64,000 bases of DNA from Dipteris shenzhenensis (GCA_047967505.1 CM106538.1), one strand, 5' to 3'. Positions 23,640 to 34,578 are shown, counted from the stretch's first letter. Notes: a model not told the origin generated them from the letters alone. Program-made: numbers and translations.

Positions 23640-24990
23640 ATCAGTCATTGTGAGAGTGGATTGAAGCCGCTCCGGATCTCATAGTAGGATGCTCCTCTAT
23701 CTCAACCGCCTTCGGAATTCTGCCTATCCTAGTGCCTGTTGCCCGCAAGCCTCTGTATGTTTGCTGAGCTCCCTCTCTAGTACGAATCCATAGATCTTGG
23801 CCAATGTGTGGCCAATCATGAGGGTGTGGTAGTTCGCAATATTCATGGGGTCTCCTGCTTTGTGTATCGGTACAATAGTGGTAGTTCTCCAAGCAGGTAG
23901 GACGCCATGGCATGCATCATGGTTGAAGGTCTGTGCTAGGACCGGAGCTAATACCTTTTGCCCATGTGTGAAATGCTCAGTCCGTAGGCCCTCATGATCT
24001 TGCGCTTTCCGGTTGTGTAGCTGATGGAGTGCAGCGCATACATTCTGTGTAGTGAACAAGTTATAGGTATTGGACTGCAGTATAGAGGACATATCGGTGG
24101 TGTCTGCATCGGGACATGATAGAGAGAGCATGCATAAGTGTACCATACATCTAGATCAGTGATGTGAATAGGTGGCTTCCCCTTTGATAGAAGCCCCCAT
24201 CTAGTGGTCGGATCTCCTCCTCGGAATGATCTGGTAATCTCATCCATCCTGTGTGTGAGGAAGGCCGTCTCTTATGGCGTGTCAATCATCGAAAGATCAA
24301 CTGTGCCTCTGATGATGTCAAATGGCCTAGGGCTCGTTCCCGTGTGAGGTGTGCTCTTGCCTCTCTGCCCTCATCGGCGAACCAAGGGTTTTGAGGCATC
24401 TTCCCATCTTGGGTTTGTATGGATTAGGTCGTGGGGAAGGATTTGGTGGCTGCGTTCTATACCACTGAGACAAGGGTGTCCAAGGCATGGGCAAGGTCTA
24501 TATTATCTCCAAGTAGGGATGGATGCCCCTCTGGCTAAGTGACTCACATATATTGGGTCGAGGGCACGATCACATATATTGGGTCGAGGGCCCACTTGTC
24601 TATTTCCTGTCCATGTATTGAAGTCCCCTAGAAAGAGAGTGTCTCCCTACGTGGAGAACTTGTGATGTCATCATGTATCGTCTCATATGGGTGCTGTGTC
24701 CCTCTATAGTGGCCTCACGTGCATAGGATAACGTGTCTGGGGGGAAGTAGCACACTGCGATGAAGATCGCGATCGGGCATTTGGTAGTTGGACTCGTATC
24801 CACATATGTCATGCATGCTCCTCTCTCCATATTACAGATATGAGTGGTCTAAAGTGTCACTTGAAGAGGAAAGCCACGCCCCCAGAGCCTCGTACTCCAC
24901 TCTCTCTCCCCAGTTCCCTCCGATGAGCTGACTCTCATGTGTATCATGTTACTGTGGGTAGTCCTCTCTCTAGGCTCTCATGTGTCTATG
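23640..24990 (-). pseudogene. LINE-3, endonuclease and N-terminal RT fragment
   Basis: A minus-strand LINE piece. The endonuclease end is visible near 24780-24690 (IFIAVCYFPPDTLSYARE). The RT N-terminus is at 24146-23724 (NRKAQDHEGLRTEHF, PAWRTTTIVPIHKAGDPMN, IGHTLAKIYGFVLEREL). It is a different subfamily from LINE-7: it shares KAQDHEGL and PIHKAGDPM but differs elsewhere. It stops at about 23640 before the RT catalytic motif, so its 3' end was lost by deletion. Confidence 0.78.
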
Positions 24991-25255
24991 TGTAGAAGAT
25001 AGTGTCTTTGTCAGTGTATGTTTTCAGGAACCCTCCGGATCAGCCATTACAATTTGAGACTGCCATCTTTAGTCCATTGTGTGCAGTCATCCCATGGACC
25101 TGACGATGTCATAACTCCCCATCTTCCTTCTCTTCCTTTAACCTTCTCCTCCCTGTCGCCTCTCTCTCGGATGATTACTTTACCATCCCTGTATGCAGCC
25201 CATTTCCCTGCTTCTATTGCTGCTAGATGTATTTGATTTGATTATATATGATCAG
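24990..25255. other. CT-rich spacer
   Basis: Pyrimidine-rich sequence without a recognisable gene, possibly part of the LINE-4 body. Confidence 0.35.
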
Positions 25256-25405
25256 ACTTAGGATTCAGCATGGGTGATGATGCTCGTTTCAGTAGCTCCA
25301 TCCTTACTGTGATTTGTATCAGGTTTTCTTTCAGTCTCATAGACCCATTGGTCTTCCGAAGACTCTAATAAAATTTCTTTCTTTCTTTCTCTCTCTGATA
25401 TTTCC
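25255..25405 (+). mobile_element. LINE-4, 3' end with (TTTC)n tail
   Basis: It holds the family 3' signature on the plus strand: AGTCTCATAGACCCATTGG, then GGTCTTCCGAAGAC (a small dyad), then TAATAAAATT and TTTCTTTCTTTC. The LINE-5 ORF1 fragment follows on the same strand within 30-40 bp. Confidence 0.75.
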
Positions 25406-25429
25406 TCTTTCCTCCTATCGCTACCTCTT

Positions 25430-26110
25430 CCTCTAAGACAAAGTATATGCTCTAGAGATTGAAGTGCAGCAGCTGAAGGGCATGAAGGTGACTCTGAGCA
25501 CACATGCTGAACTTAAACAACAAAGCAGCAAGGGAGAGGCTAAGATGATGGAGTGGAAAGATGTGGTTAAAAAAGGCACAACAGCTAAAGGACATGAAGG
25601 TGACTCTGGGCACACATGCTGAACTTAAACAACAAAGCAGCAAGGGAGAGGCTAAGATGATGGAGTGGAAAGATGTGGTTAAAAAAGGCACAACAGCCCG
25701 GAGAAAGAGATTATCTCTGAAGCTTTAGAGGAAGAAAAGAGAAGGGCCAGCAAGGCACTAAATGTCTTCGTAAGGGGCCTACCGATGGGAGACACCCAAT
25801 GGCAGATGCCAAGGCCTTGTTCACTAAAATAGGGGTCAATCTCAGATGGCGGATGCCAAGGCCTTGTTCACTAAAATGGGGTTCAATCTTTTGAGACAGC
25901 TTGGAGAGTGGCCAAGGCAGAAGCACCAATAAGTGATGAAGCTCACAACTGCATTGGACAGGTCCACAGTCATGAGCATGAGAGCAACCTTGAAGGGGAC
26001 TAAGATCTATGTGGATGACGACCTCACTCTCCTATAGTAGGAGCACCGGAGGGAGGGCATGGTACTGGTAAAAAGAAAAGGACTGGAGCGGAGTGGAATC
26101 CTCCGTATGT
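25430..26110 (+). pseudogene. LINE-5, ORF1 fragment (RNA-binding protein)
   Basis: Plus-strand reading with changes of frame: MMEWKDVVKKGTTA, EEEKRRASKALNVFVRGLP, DAKALFTK. This aligns with ORF1 of LINE-7 (WVDVAKREP, EQQQRASKALNIRVRGIP), the strand at the start of the RRM domain. Two tandem duplications occur: a 112-bp unit at 25472-25697 and a 48-bp unit at about 25801-25895. The copy is a relic. Confidence 0.7.
25472..25697. repeat. 112-bp tandem duplication inside LINE-5 ORF1
   Basis: GGCATGAAGGTGACTCTGAG and GGACATGAAGGTGACTCTGG start two nearly identical units of 112 bp, with very few differences, so the duplication looks recent. Confidence 0.9.
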
Positions 26111-26385
26111 CATGTTGCCCTAGCTGGTGCATAGCCGGTGATGCATAGCTACAAACCCTCAGAGAATTGACAAACTCTGGAGAGAGAACTTGAAAAAAGA
26201 AAACCCCTTGCCACTTTTTTGGTGTACTAACCCACACTAGTACCCGAGCCCTACAGTCATTAGGAAAAATGTAACATTCATAGCTGTCTAAAAACGAGGC
26301 AGCTACTACTCAAAGCTAAAAACAGCAGTAAAAAACTTCTAATTGGGCCAAAGGAAGGTCTCCAAGCGAATGCGCATCTTGGAGA

Positions 26386-26445
26386 AAGAAAGAAAGAATA
26401 TTAACGTCCACGTGAGACCTCGTGGGCCTATGGGACAAAGTGCAC
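26386..26445 (-). mobile_element. LINE-6, very short 5'-truncated 3' end with (TTTC)n tail
   Basis: On the minus strand, after the tail of LINE-7, there is CCCATAGGCCCACGAGGTCT, ACGTGGACGTTAATATT and TTTCTTTCTTTC. This is a diverged version of the family 3' end. About 60 bp of LINE therefore sits between two TTTC tracts, in the same direction as LINE-7. Confidence 0.6.
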
Positions 26446-26910
26446 AGAAAGAAAGAAAGACAGAAAGAAAGAAAGTTTATTAAAGTCTTTGGAAGACCAA
26501 TGCGTCTATGAGACCTTGAAAATGCTGATACAACGAGCTGTGCTAGTGGAGCTACTAAACGAGCGTCCATACCAATCCAAAATGCAAAATGCAAAAAATG
26601 CAAAAATGCGGAATGACAGTACTAAGTCCTAAGTACAACATAGTCATGTCGATGGTCGACTATATATATCAATCTCAGCATCATCATCAATATCATCATC
26701 ATCCCCAGCAACAGCAAGATATCAGGATGGATGCGGCAGTGGAGGCATGAAGTCAGCAATAGAGTGTTGTCGGCCACTCAGAGGTGTGGTCCTGGCACGT
26801 CTCCTGGTCGTAGCTCTGCGCCTAACCAGGGCTACTGTGACCTCCCTCGGTCGGGCTACGACTCTAAACAAGGAGGGGATGTCTCCAAGTGTGATCTGTG
26901 TGTCGACCCT

Positions 26911-27354
26911 CTATCTGAGCTGTCGGGTCACGGGCTCCGGGTCACGGTCATGTCGAGGCCTTGTCTCGTTGGGGTCCATGTGATCGAGCTGAAAGAACTC
27001 CGTGATAGAGCTCTGAGAGGGATCAACCGAGGAAGAAGTCTGCTCCTGTCTCCGTGCTTTGAGTATCCTCTCGTGGTGTCTAAGTGCCTCATGAATGAAA
27101 CCTGCCAAACGCCGTTGGTCTGGGTAGGAGAGGAAATGGGCTAAAATCCCATAACTATCTTTGAAGAGGTAGTGCAAACGTCCTCGGATCTCATAGTACA
27201 CAGGACACGTGAAGATGAAATGCTCCTCTGTCTCAACCTCGTGTATGTCACATAGTGTACATATGCGCCGCTCCCTGGGTAGTCGCTCTGCTCTGCCGCT
27301 TTCGATGCGAAGTCTGTGTGAAGAGACCCGGAACTGCGCAAGAGAGATCCTCAT
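26911..27354 (-). pseudogene. LINE-7 ORF2 C-terminal zinc-binding domain
   Basis: Open for 147 codons. FRVSSHRLRIESGRAERLP is followed by CTLCDIHEVETEEHFIFTCP and VYYEIRGR, the CX2C...H...C arrangement of the reverse-transcriptase zinc-binding domain common in plant L1 ORF2. It is out of frame with the RT block, so at least one frameshift lies between 27350 and 27520. Downstream the frame shifts again before the acidic tail. Confidence 0.85.
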
Positions 27355-27517
27355 CGAGTGGGGTAGGTGAATCTGTGTGTATCTTGGTGGGTCAATGAAA
27401 CCCTCCGCTGTGATATCTTGGTCGGTTCCAACCAGGTCCGAAAAGTGTGTAGCTGTAGTAGATCCTCACGGATAACCTGGTTGACCTCGTGTGATAAGAG
27501 GGGAGAGAACGGAGCAT

Positions 27518-29035
27518 TCATGCTATACTGGAAGGGAGATAGTCTATCCATGTGGAGCCCCAGTCGCTCAAACCATCTCTCTGTACGTGCATACCAGCAC
27601 CTCTGATCTCCTCCTGCTGCAAGTGCCACATAGAAGAGGATAGAGCTATCCATGGTAGCCTTCTATTCCCCGAGGTATAATCCCCATATTCCCTAACTCG
27701 ATACAGATATGTGATGACCTGAAATGTAGCATCTAGTTGTAAAGGGGGTGACCCAAACTCAGCCTGAATGATCTGGTGAGGAACGGATGACTTACCACGA
27801 ATCATTTGTGATAGCATGAGAACCTGTAGCCGCTCCACACGGGCCCACTCTGTATCCGACAAGTCTAGCCCCCAACAAGGGTTGCCGTACATCCCCGCTG
27901 GGCGAGCCAAGGAGTCAAAAAGCAATCCCTTGGTACGTGGATCCTGAAAGTGTGAGCAGAAGCACTGCCTCTCTAGCTTGGCCAATGAGGCATACCCTCT
28001 ACTCAAGTGTGCCTGCATCGCGGGTCTCATAGAGAAGGTTTGTCCAGAGAAGATAACCCCAAGATAAGTGTATGATGAAACTATCTCAAGAGATGACCGC
28101 GCAAATGTGAACTGCTCCTGACGCATGATGGCTCGAGATGTATTGAAGATCATGACCTTGGTTTTATCCAGGTTGACCTTCAAATCATGAGACTCACAAA
28201 AGGACTGTAGTGCGTCTAGGTGTCTCTGAAGCCCCTCTGCTGAGGAAGAAAAGAGAGCCACGTCATTTGCATAGAGCAAAATTTGGATTAGCGTGACTGG
28301 AAGAGAGAAACCTTCACCCCCCTGTGTCTGCATCACTGTCTCAAGCTTGTCAATGTAGAGGCCAAACAAGGTAGGCGACAAAGAACACCCTTGTTTGACC
28401 CCGATGGTACTCATGATCTCGTCTGTCCACCCGGATCCTGCCCAAACTCTGCCAAAAACTCTCTCGTAAAGTGCCATGATAGCCCAAATGATCTCGTGGT
28501 CATAACCGAAGTCCTGTAGGTGTCGTATGAGGCGGGCTCTCCGGACCGTGTCAAATGCCTTGCGAAAATCCACAAAGCAACAATAAACCCTCTGCTTCCG
28601 TGATCTCGCCTCCTCGATGATACATCTGAGCGTCAGAATGTGGTCCATGGTTCCATGATCACACCGAAATCCGGCCTGTCCTGCTGCTTTGAGTCCTCGA
28701 CACTCTGCAAGTGTGCTAACCTCGGAACCAAGTACTGATGCATAAATCTTGGACATGACATGTCCAATCATAATGGTCCTGTAGTTCTCTGGGCTCATAG
28801 GATCCCCTGCCTTGTGGATGGGTGAGATAGTGTTAATGGTCCAAGTGTGTGGAAATCCCAAACAAACCGCTTCATTGAAAAGCTTTGCTAAGATCGGGGC
28901 TAGGAGGTTAATCCCATATGCAATGAACTCAGTGCATAGTCCCTCATGATCCTTCGCTTGGCCATTATGAAGTTTCATTACAACATCATTCACCCCTCCT
29001 CTAGTGAAGAGGGTGCAGGATGTGGGACGAGGCAT
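27518..29035 (-). pseudogene. LINE-7 reverse transcriptase (505 codons open)
   Basis: Target-primed reverse transcriptase domain. Motifs with residue numbers in the open frame: KDHEGLCTEF (28-37), PIHKAGDPM (72-80), YCCFVDFRKAFDTV (151-164), GVKQGCSLSPTLFG (212-225), LLYANDVALFSS (253-264), LKVNLDKTKVM (285-295). The catalytic motif reads YAND rather than YADD, so the first of the two essential Asp is Asn. LINE-9 shares this change, while LINE-1 has two Asp. The Met at 29035 is only the first after an upstream stop. The real ORF2 starts further right, with the endonuclease. Confidence 0.9.
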
Positions 29036-30310
29036 GTGTGAGAGGCTAGGGATTGGCTGATTTGGGATGTCATAAAGTGTGCGTGCATGATCAAACTAGA
29101 TCTGGGTGTCAGTGAGTGGCTGAGGGGACCTTCCTTCTAGAAATCTCCGCTAGAAGTCCTTAGAGTTGTTACTAAACAAAATGCTCAGTAGCTCCTCGTT
29201 TTCGACGAACGAAGTCTAGTTTCTTCCTCCGGACCAGTCTACGATATTCACGTAGCATATTTGGTGCGCTCGGAAGACTGTTTTTGGTTTCGAATCTGAG
29301 TTGATGGCGTAAGGCCTTACACTCATCATCGTAGCAACTATTACAGGGTACGGTTCCAGGGGGTGGTGGGCAGGTGGTGTGGCAAAAAGCGTGAATGGCA
29401 GTCTCGTGTAGTGTGCAGGTGACAAGGGCAGCACGATCCTCTAAAAGGGGTATGAAGTCAATATAAGCGAGAAGTATGTACAGACGGCCAGAGTAAGAAG
29501 GTGACTGATCCCGATCAAAGCGTATATCGTGGTAGGTGGAGTAAGCACTGAGTGGGGTGGAAGGTGCTGTGCGAAGGGAGGTGGAGATGCGAAAGAAAAG
29601 GTATGTATGATCAGCCCTTGGATGCTACAGTGAAGTCAGTAATGCGAGATGTGAAGACAGGGGATCCCATGATGTAATCAACAACACTAGAGCCCCCCCC
29701 ATGTGGAAAGCATGTGAAACCACCTGAAGCGAGCCATCTGTCTAGACCATTATAGATAATGAGATCATGTATCCTGCCTAGGTCTAATAGGGCCTAGCCA
29801 TAGGATGAGAATGGACCTCACCTGTCAGCCGAAACCTGTAGCATAGCTGCCTCCTCAAGGTCAACATCTGCCAGTAGAGTGGAATCATCTCTGAACTCAA
29901 GAAGTGGTACCTGACGGGCCCTTGTCCTCGCGTTGAAGTCCTCGACTAGAAGGACTTCTCCGCGGCTAGAAAAGTCAATGATGGACTGATAAAGGGCAGC
30001 AAATGGGGATGTCTCATCATCACCTCGAATATCTCTGGCAAAGTGGGAGGTCTCCGTGGGGAAGAGCAAACTGCAACAAACAGATCATGGCTGTCCATGT
30101 GTCGTATTCGGATCCAAAGAAATCTGGAATGTGTATCTCTCTGCTCTACTGAAATGATCCCCTGAAGTGTGGATCTGAAAAGGACTGCAACTCCACCTGA
30201 ACCTCGAGCTCCTCCTGTACCCCTCGTCTCATCTCTATAGGCAGACTCCCATGTATATCCACTGACTATTGGAAGAGGGCGCTCTGGACTCTGATGTGTC
30301 TTTGTATAGA
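29036..30310 (-). pseudogene. LINE-7 endonuclease and linker, frameshifted
   Basis: The AP-endonuclease-like domain is recognised from FPTETSHFARDIRGDDETS, then VLLVEDFNARTRARQVPLLEF (canonical GDFNAR, here EDFNAR) at 30069-29818. Further right a segment reads RFLWIRTSH-like text, which is found again at the same place in LINE-9. The linker near 29180-29240 reads REYRRLVRRKK in a shifted frame. Stops and shifts make it non-functional. The domain nicks target DNA in active relatives. Confidence 0.75.
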
Positions 30311-30313
30311 AGA

Positions 30314-31740
30314 CTATGTCGTGGCCTGTATAGGATTCTGAGAAGTTTCTTGGTTCTGACCATAAGGTACCATTACAGTTCCAAATGGTGTAGGACAGGG
30401 TCTCGGATATCTGAGTCTCATAGACCCTGCTTCCCTATGTAGGGGAGGGGGCAGGTGTCCTACGGGGGCCTGTAAGAAGTCGTCCCTCTCGTACCACTGC
30501 CCACTTCCCCTCGTTCCAGGCTTGATTCCGCTGCTGCAGCAAAGAGCGCCTCTCCTCAACCTGTAGAGGTGTGAGGTCCTTATCCATAGAAATCGCTGGC
30601 TGATCTCGAAGGACTGACCTGCGTCGTAGAGCTGAAAGTCGTGCCTATTGTCATGAAATCGTATGATCAGGGGTTGCTCTCGGTTGGGATCTCTCCCTAC
30701 CTGCCATGCCCTCTCTATCCTGTGCTCAGCCACACCGGGTAGCGGTCACGAACGCAATCGCATCTACCATCGGTGTAGCCTCAGTGCGTGGGATCCCGCG
30801 TACTCTGATGTTGAGAGCCTTACTGGCTCTCTGCTGCTGCTCCACGAGGGTAGCCGAAACGGTGACCCTTGCGGGTTCTCGTTTGGCCACGTCAACCCAT
30901 CTGGAAGCCTCCTCAATAGCAGATTGGATGCTCGCAATCTGTGCCTCGACCACCGAGGTACTCCCTGGGGCAGTGTGTATGGTTGTGACCTCTTGTCGGA
31001 GCTGCATGATATCCTGTCTGAGTCCTTGAATAAGACCCGTCTGCTCCCGAATGGCCCTAGCCTGCTCGTGTATGATGTGGCTCTGCTCTTGGTTAAAGTG
31101 GACCTGCTCTCGTGCGAAGCGAGCCAGCTCCATCTCACGCTCACGTAATCTATGTATCTCTGTGAGTAGGGTCTCACAGGCCTCTGGTGTATCAGTCCAC
31201 CCATGGCCATGTTGAAACTGTGGTGACTGTGGCGTGAAAGAGTGGGACTAAGTCCAGAAACTGGACGGTGGTTGAGTGAGGAACGGAGATGACAGTGGAA
31301 TGGATAAGGCAGTCCCAATGGGGTGTGGGAGGGTGGGCTGACTGAGAGGGAGAGGGGAGAGTGAAGCGTAATGCGGCACAGTGTATGACACCTCCGAAGT
31401 AGGGGTCATAAGCTGTGCGAGAGCTGTAACAGGAGAAGAGGGAAAGGGAACAACAGCCGGCGCCATGGGCATGAGTATGTCACTGATCGTAGATATAGAT
31501 GGGGCTGAGACTGGAACTAGAGCTGGGCCGAAGTGGGGACTGAAGTCGAAGTAGAGACAGACATAGAGGGAGCTGAGGTTGGAGCTGAAAACGAAACTGA
31601 CACTGTAGCGGGAGTTGAGGTTGAGGTTGAGGTAGAGACAGAGGTTGAAGAAGCTGAGGCGGGTCCTACCTTTGCCTTGCTGCGCCTTTTTTTTGTTGTT
31701 GTTGTTATTTTCGTCTTTCTTGGCTCTGTCTCCCATTTCT
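30314..31740 (-). pseudogene. LINE-7 ORF1 (coiled coil and RRM, RNA-binding), frameshifted
   Basis: ORF1 starts MGDRAKKDENNNNN at 31736 and goes into a Ser/Thr/Pro-rich region that reads smoothly after a frame change (STSVSTSTSTSTP). A predicted coiled coil follows (MELARFAREQ, EQARAIREQTGLIQGL, RQDIMQLRQEV; 31133-30900). The RRM-like core is KALNIRVRGIPRTEA, then, after another shift near 30728, AEHRIERAWQVGRDPNREQP and LIIRFHD, which resembles the L1 ORF1p RRM and C-terminal domain. The protein would bind the element RNA as a chaperone. At least two frameshifts are present. Confidence 0.8.
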
Positions 31741-31919
31741 CATGGGGTGCGAGTGCAGATCTTAGTGTTAGTGTTCAGCCGGGAGCGGGAGCAGTGGTTT
31801 ACCCCCCCATAATCGGAGGCATGTCCAGTGCGAGGTGGTGGAGAGGTAGGGCGGAAGCCTGAAGTGGAGAGGCAGCCAAGAGGTGGAGAAGGAGGAGAGG
31901 CTAAGATGGCAAGGATTTT

Positions 31920-32215
31920 TTTTTAAAAAGGTGGTTTTCCCCCCCCGGAAAGGTGGCGAGGGGAGCAAAGAAAGGGGGGGGGGGGATGAGTGGAAAAGGA
32001 GGGAGGGAGGTGGCTGAGTGAGGGGGTAGCGGGGAGCGAGGGGTGGATGAGGGGAGCGAGGGGTTGAGCGGGGGTAGCGGGGAGCGAGGGGTGGTTGAGC
32101 GGGAGCGAGGGGCTGAGCGTGAGGGAGCGGGAAGCGAGAGCGAGGAGCAGCGGGGGGTTGAGCGTGAGCAGCGGGGGGCTGAGCGAGGGAGCGCTGAGCG
32201 AACTCATACAAGCCT
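31920..32215 (-). repeat. LINE-7 5' region, strongly strand-asymmetric GC-rich repeats
   Basis: The plus strand is almost all purine plus T (repeats of GGGGAGCGAGGGG, GGTTGAGCG, GGGGGG). The minus, coding-sense strand is thus C-rich with repeated CCCTCGCTC. It has the position of the LINE 5' UTR or promoter. Several G runs could form quadruplexes. No protein is credible here. Confidence 0.65.
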
Positions 32216-32289
32216 CAGTGGGTTGAAGCAAAGGGTACGCTAGGACCCTTGCTGAGCACTAGTGAGTACTAGTCTATGCTAACAGAATC

Positions 32290-33890
32290 ATAATCATATC
32301 AATCAATATATCCAGGTGCTGGGACGAAACCGAAGCCTGGTACAATGATGGGTCTCTGGTGGGCTGCAAAAATGTCTCGTATTTGCGTCTGTCGAGCTGT
32401 CTCGGGCTGCGGTGGGGAGCGCGGTCTCCTCGCTCTCTGGACTCTCTGGGCTATGTCTAGAGTGACCCCTTGTCTTTGTGGGTCTCCCTTGAGGAAAGCT
32501 GTGATAGGTCGGCCTCAATAGAGTGTACTCTGGGGGCTCTGTGTCGCACACGTGGCCTCTGCGCCCCTCTCTCGGTGGTACTGTGCCGGCTGCTCATCCA
32601 GACTGCTCTCATATTGGCTAGCTCCTCTTCCACCACTCCACTATGTCCGGGGGTTGACTCAAATGTATAGAAGTCTGTGACGTGCCGCTGTGCTTGGTCA
32701 CCCTCTATGTCCTGTAGTGGTCTGACCAACCCCTGCTGCTCTCTGATCTGTCGTAGAAGTGTCTCCCTGTGTTGCCGCATCTCCATCAGATAAAGCCCGA
32801 TACAGACCTGGTCATGGAAATGGATCAGTCGTGACAAAGGGTCGAAGCCACTCCCCTCTAGGTAGAGGCAGTGGTAGCGTCCCCGAATCTCGTAGTAGGC
32901 TGGGCAAACACAAAGAAAATGCTGCTCTGTCTCAACCGCCCCTTGTGTACATAGCGTGCAGACCCGCTGCGCTCCTTGCCTCAATCCTCAGATGATGGGA
33001 TGAAACCCGCATCTGACCAATGGCAATCCTCAGTGCATGAGATACTCCTCTATCCTCGAGATACTGGGGTCTGATAATGAATCCCTCCTCTGATACTCTC
33101 AGGAAGTGGTCGCGATAGAACTGGGTCTTGGTGGGAAGCACCTGGTCCCCCACCCCCCTCCCCCAAAGTCCGGGATGTGTGAAGCTAAAGGAGGTCTAAC
33201 CGTATGATACGGTCGATCTCATCTTGCGGGATCGATTCAGGAGGTGCATCCATGCTGTACTGAAAGAGGGGAAGCCTGTTCATCTGGATACCGTGCCTGG
33301 CAAGCCATGTAGATATGCGTGCATACCATGTGTCTGCTCCGCTCTTTGCGAGTCGTCTGGATGACTCTAGGGCCAACCTCGGAAGTCTCCAATGGGGTAA
33401 GTCCCAGACTCTGTGGATGAAATTCACCGTCTGAAAGATGGCATCAACCTAGAGAGGTGTCATGGTTCATGTGGAACTGAGGGCTTACATCGGATCATCC
33501 TGGATCCCATTGTTACCTGTAGCCACTCGAAGCTCCTTCAATCTTTCCTCGAAAGATCGCACCCCCAGAAAGGTGCTGCATACATGACAGTCGGCCGCAC
33601 TAGTGTGTCGAAAAGCCAGCCCTTCGTCGGTGGATCTTGGAAGTGCGCCTGGAAACACTTCCGCCCTAGTCTAGCCAAAGCACTACGCCCTCGTGTGAGT
33701 CGTGCTTGGGCTGCATGTTTCATCGTGAAGATGGGTCCTGTGAAGACTGCTCCCAACTATGTGTATGACTGCACTATCTCCACTGGTTCACCATGATAGG
33801 TGAAAGAAATGATAATATTCAACCGAGAGTGCTCAATGCTCATATATTCGAATGTTACGAGCATGATATAAGGTTCACAAAGCCCAGTAA
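32290..33890 (-). pseudogene. LINE-8, 5'-truncated, second LINE subfamily
   Basis: Minus-strand reading from 33890: SIEHSRLN, the strand YTYLGAVFTGPIFTMK with one stop, LARLGRKCFQAHFQDP, WLFDTLVRPTVMY, then GIQMNRLPLFQYSMDAP, FYRDHFLRVSEEGFI, MRVSSHHLRIEARSA. The zinc-binding part is CTLCTQGAVETEQHFLCVCP, AYYEIRGRYHCLYLEG. It is clearly homologous to LINE-7 but differs in most residues, and its 3' end (near 32290) lacks a TTTC tail. It abuts the 5' end of LINE-7 in head-to-tail orientation. Confidence 0.82.
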
Positions 33891-34369
33891 TGGCGCCAAA
33901 CGGAAAAACTGATCATAATCAGACCTATGGGAATATCTGCCAAATAACCAAAACTGTCTGCCAAAGGGCAGGCAACACACGCACGCACGCATGGACCAGG
34001 TATTTGCTAACTGCAAGTCATGCTACTGATCTCTTTCTTGTCCATTGATTGTATTCTGTCTCCTGTGGCCATCAATGATATCATATCGTGCCGAAAAGAT
34101 GAAGTAGAGACAAAGAGGTGATACATAGGCAGAGAAGCCGCAAAGATGAAGGAGAGACGGACGTGTTAGTCTTTTAATAAATTGAAACCTGGATGTCATT
34201 TTGTGTTTCTTGTTCTCTACATGTGATGGATTTTCTATCATTTCATAATGGGTTTTCTGTTTAATTATGAAATGATATTTCCTTATTGCAGAAGTAATTG
34301 CCATATAAACCACTTATTCTTCACATGATAGTTGCTGTACTAATTACAATGTTCTGTTTCTGTATGCAG
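33890..34369. other. Probable PHYLLO intron sequence
   Basis: AT-rich sequence between LINE-8 and the first recognised PHYLLO exon. No earlier exon could be identified. It ends with a pyrimidine-rich stretch and TGTATGCAG, a good splice acceptor. Confidence 0.5.
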
Positions 34370-34474
34370 TTTGAGGCTTTACTACAACCTTTTGCTCCTC
34401 TTGAGGAAGCAGTTAATATAAATGCTTTGTGGGCGAGAATTTTGATAGAAGAATTCTGCAGATTGGGGGTGACG
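34370..34474 (+). CDS. PHYLLO: PHYLLO exon (start of MenD domain), exon a of three
   Basis: The 35-codon exon reads FEALLQPFAPLEEAVNINAL, then WARILIEEFCRLGVT. It is the beginning of the MenD domain (SEPHCHC synthase, the thiamine-diphosphate enzyme of phylloquinone synthesis). In plants MenD is part of the fused, organelle-targeted PHYLLO protein. Boundaries: acceptor TGTATGCAG before 34370, donor GACG|GTGAGT at 34474/34475, and phase 0 at the 3' end. It joins exon b (34579-34773) and exon c (35094-35192), giving 133 codons without a stop. Upstream PHYLLO parts (MenF-like) are not in the window or not recognised. Confidence 0.85.
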
Positions 34475-34578
34475 GTGAGTTTTAAGATTCTGAAATTAGG
34501 ATGGAAACACAGCATCCTCTGTTGTTTGCTTTATAAACAAGGGCAAATACTGAAAAATATTTTGTTGCATTATTGCAG

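Larger units (their letters stand above)
26446..32240 (-). mobile_element. LINE-7, longest L1-like element in the window
   Basis: Minus-strand order from right to left: GC-rich 5' region (about 31920-32215), ORF1 (31740-30314), endonuclease (about 30120-29800), RT (29035-27518), C-terminal zinc-binding domain (27350-26911), acidic tail (about 26705-26660), 3' signature (26520-26480) and a (TTTC)n tail (about 26480-26446). About 5.8 kb is the expected full length for a plant L1. ORF1 and the endonuclease are frameshifted; the RT frame is open for 505 codons. LINE-8 lies directly upstream on the same strand. Confidence 0.85.

Noticed and set aside
26731-27144. 137-codon plus-strand frame opposite the LINE C-terminus
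   Set aside because: Shadow of the minus-strand zinc-binding domain of LINE-7; no independent motif.
30314-30733. 139-codon frame as an independent small gene
   Set aside because: Its first 25 or so residues continue ORF1 of LINE-7 after a frameshift, and the rest is out-of-frame LINE sequence.
31768-32243. Open frames of 66-147 codons in the G-rich region
   Set aside because: Products are low-complexity (repeated Ser-Leu-Pro or Glu-Arg-Gly), open in several frames because of the base composition, and without homology I can recognise.
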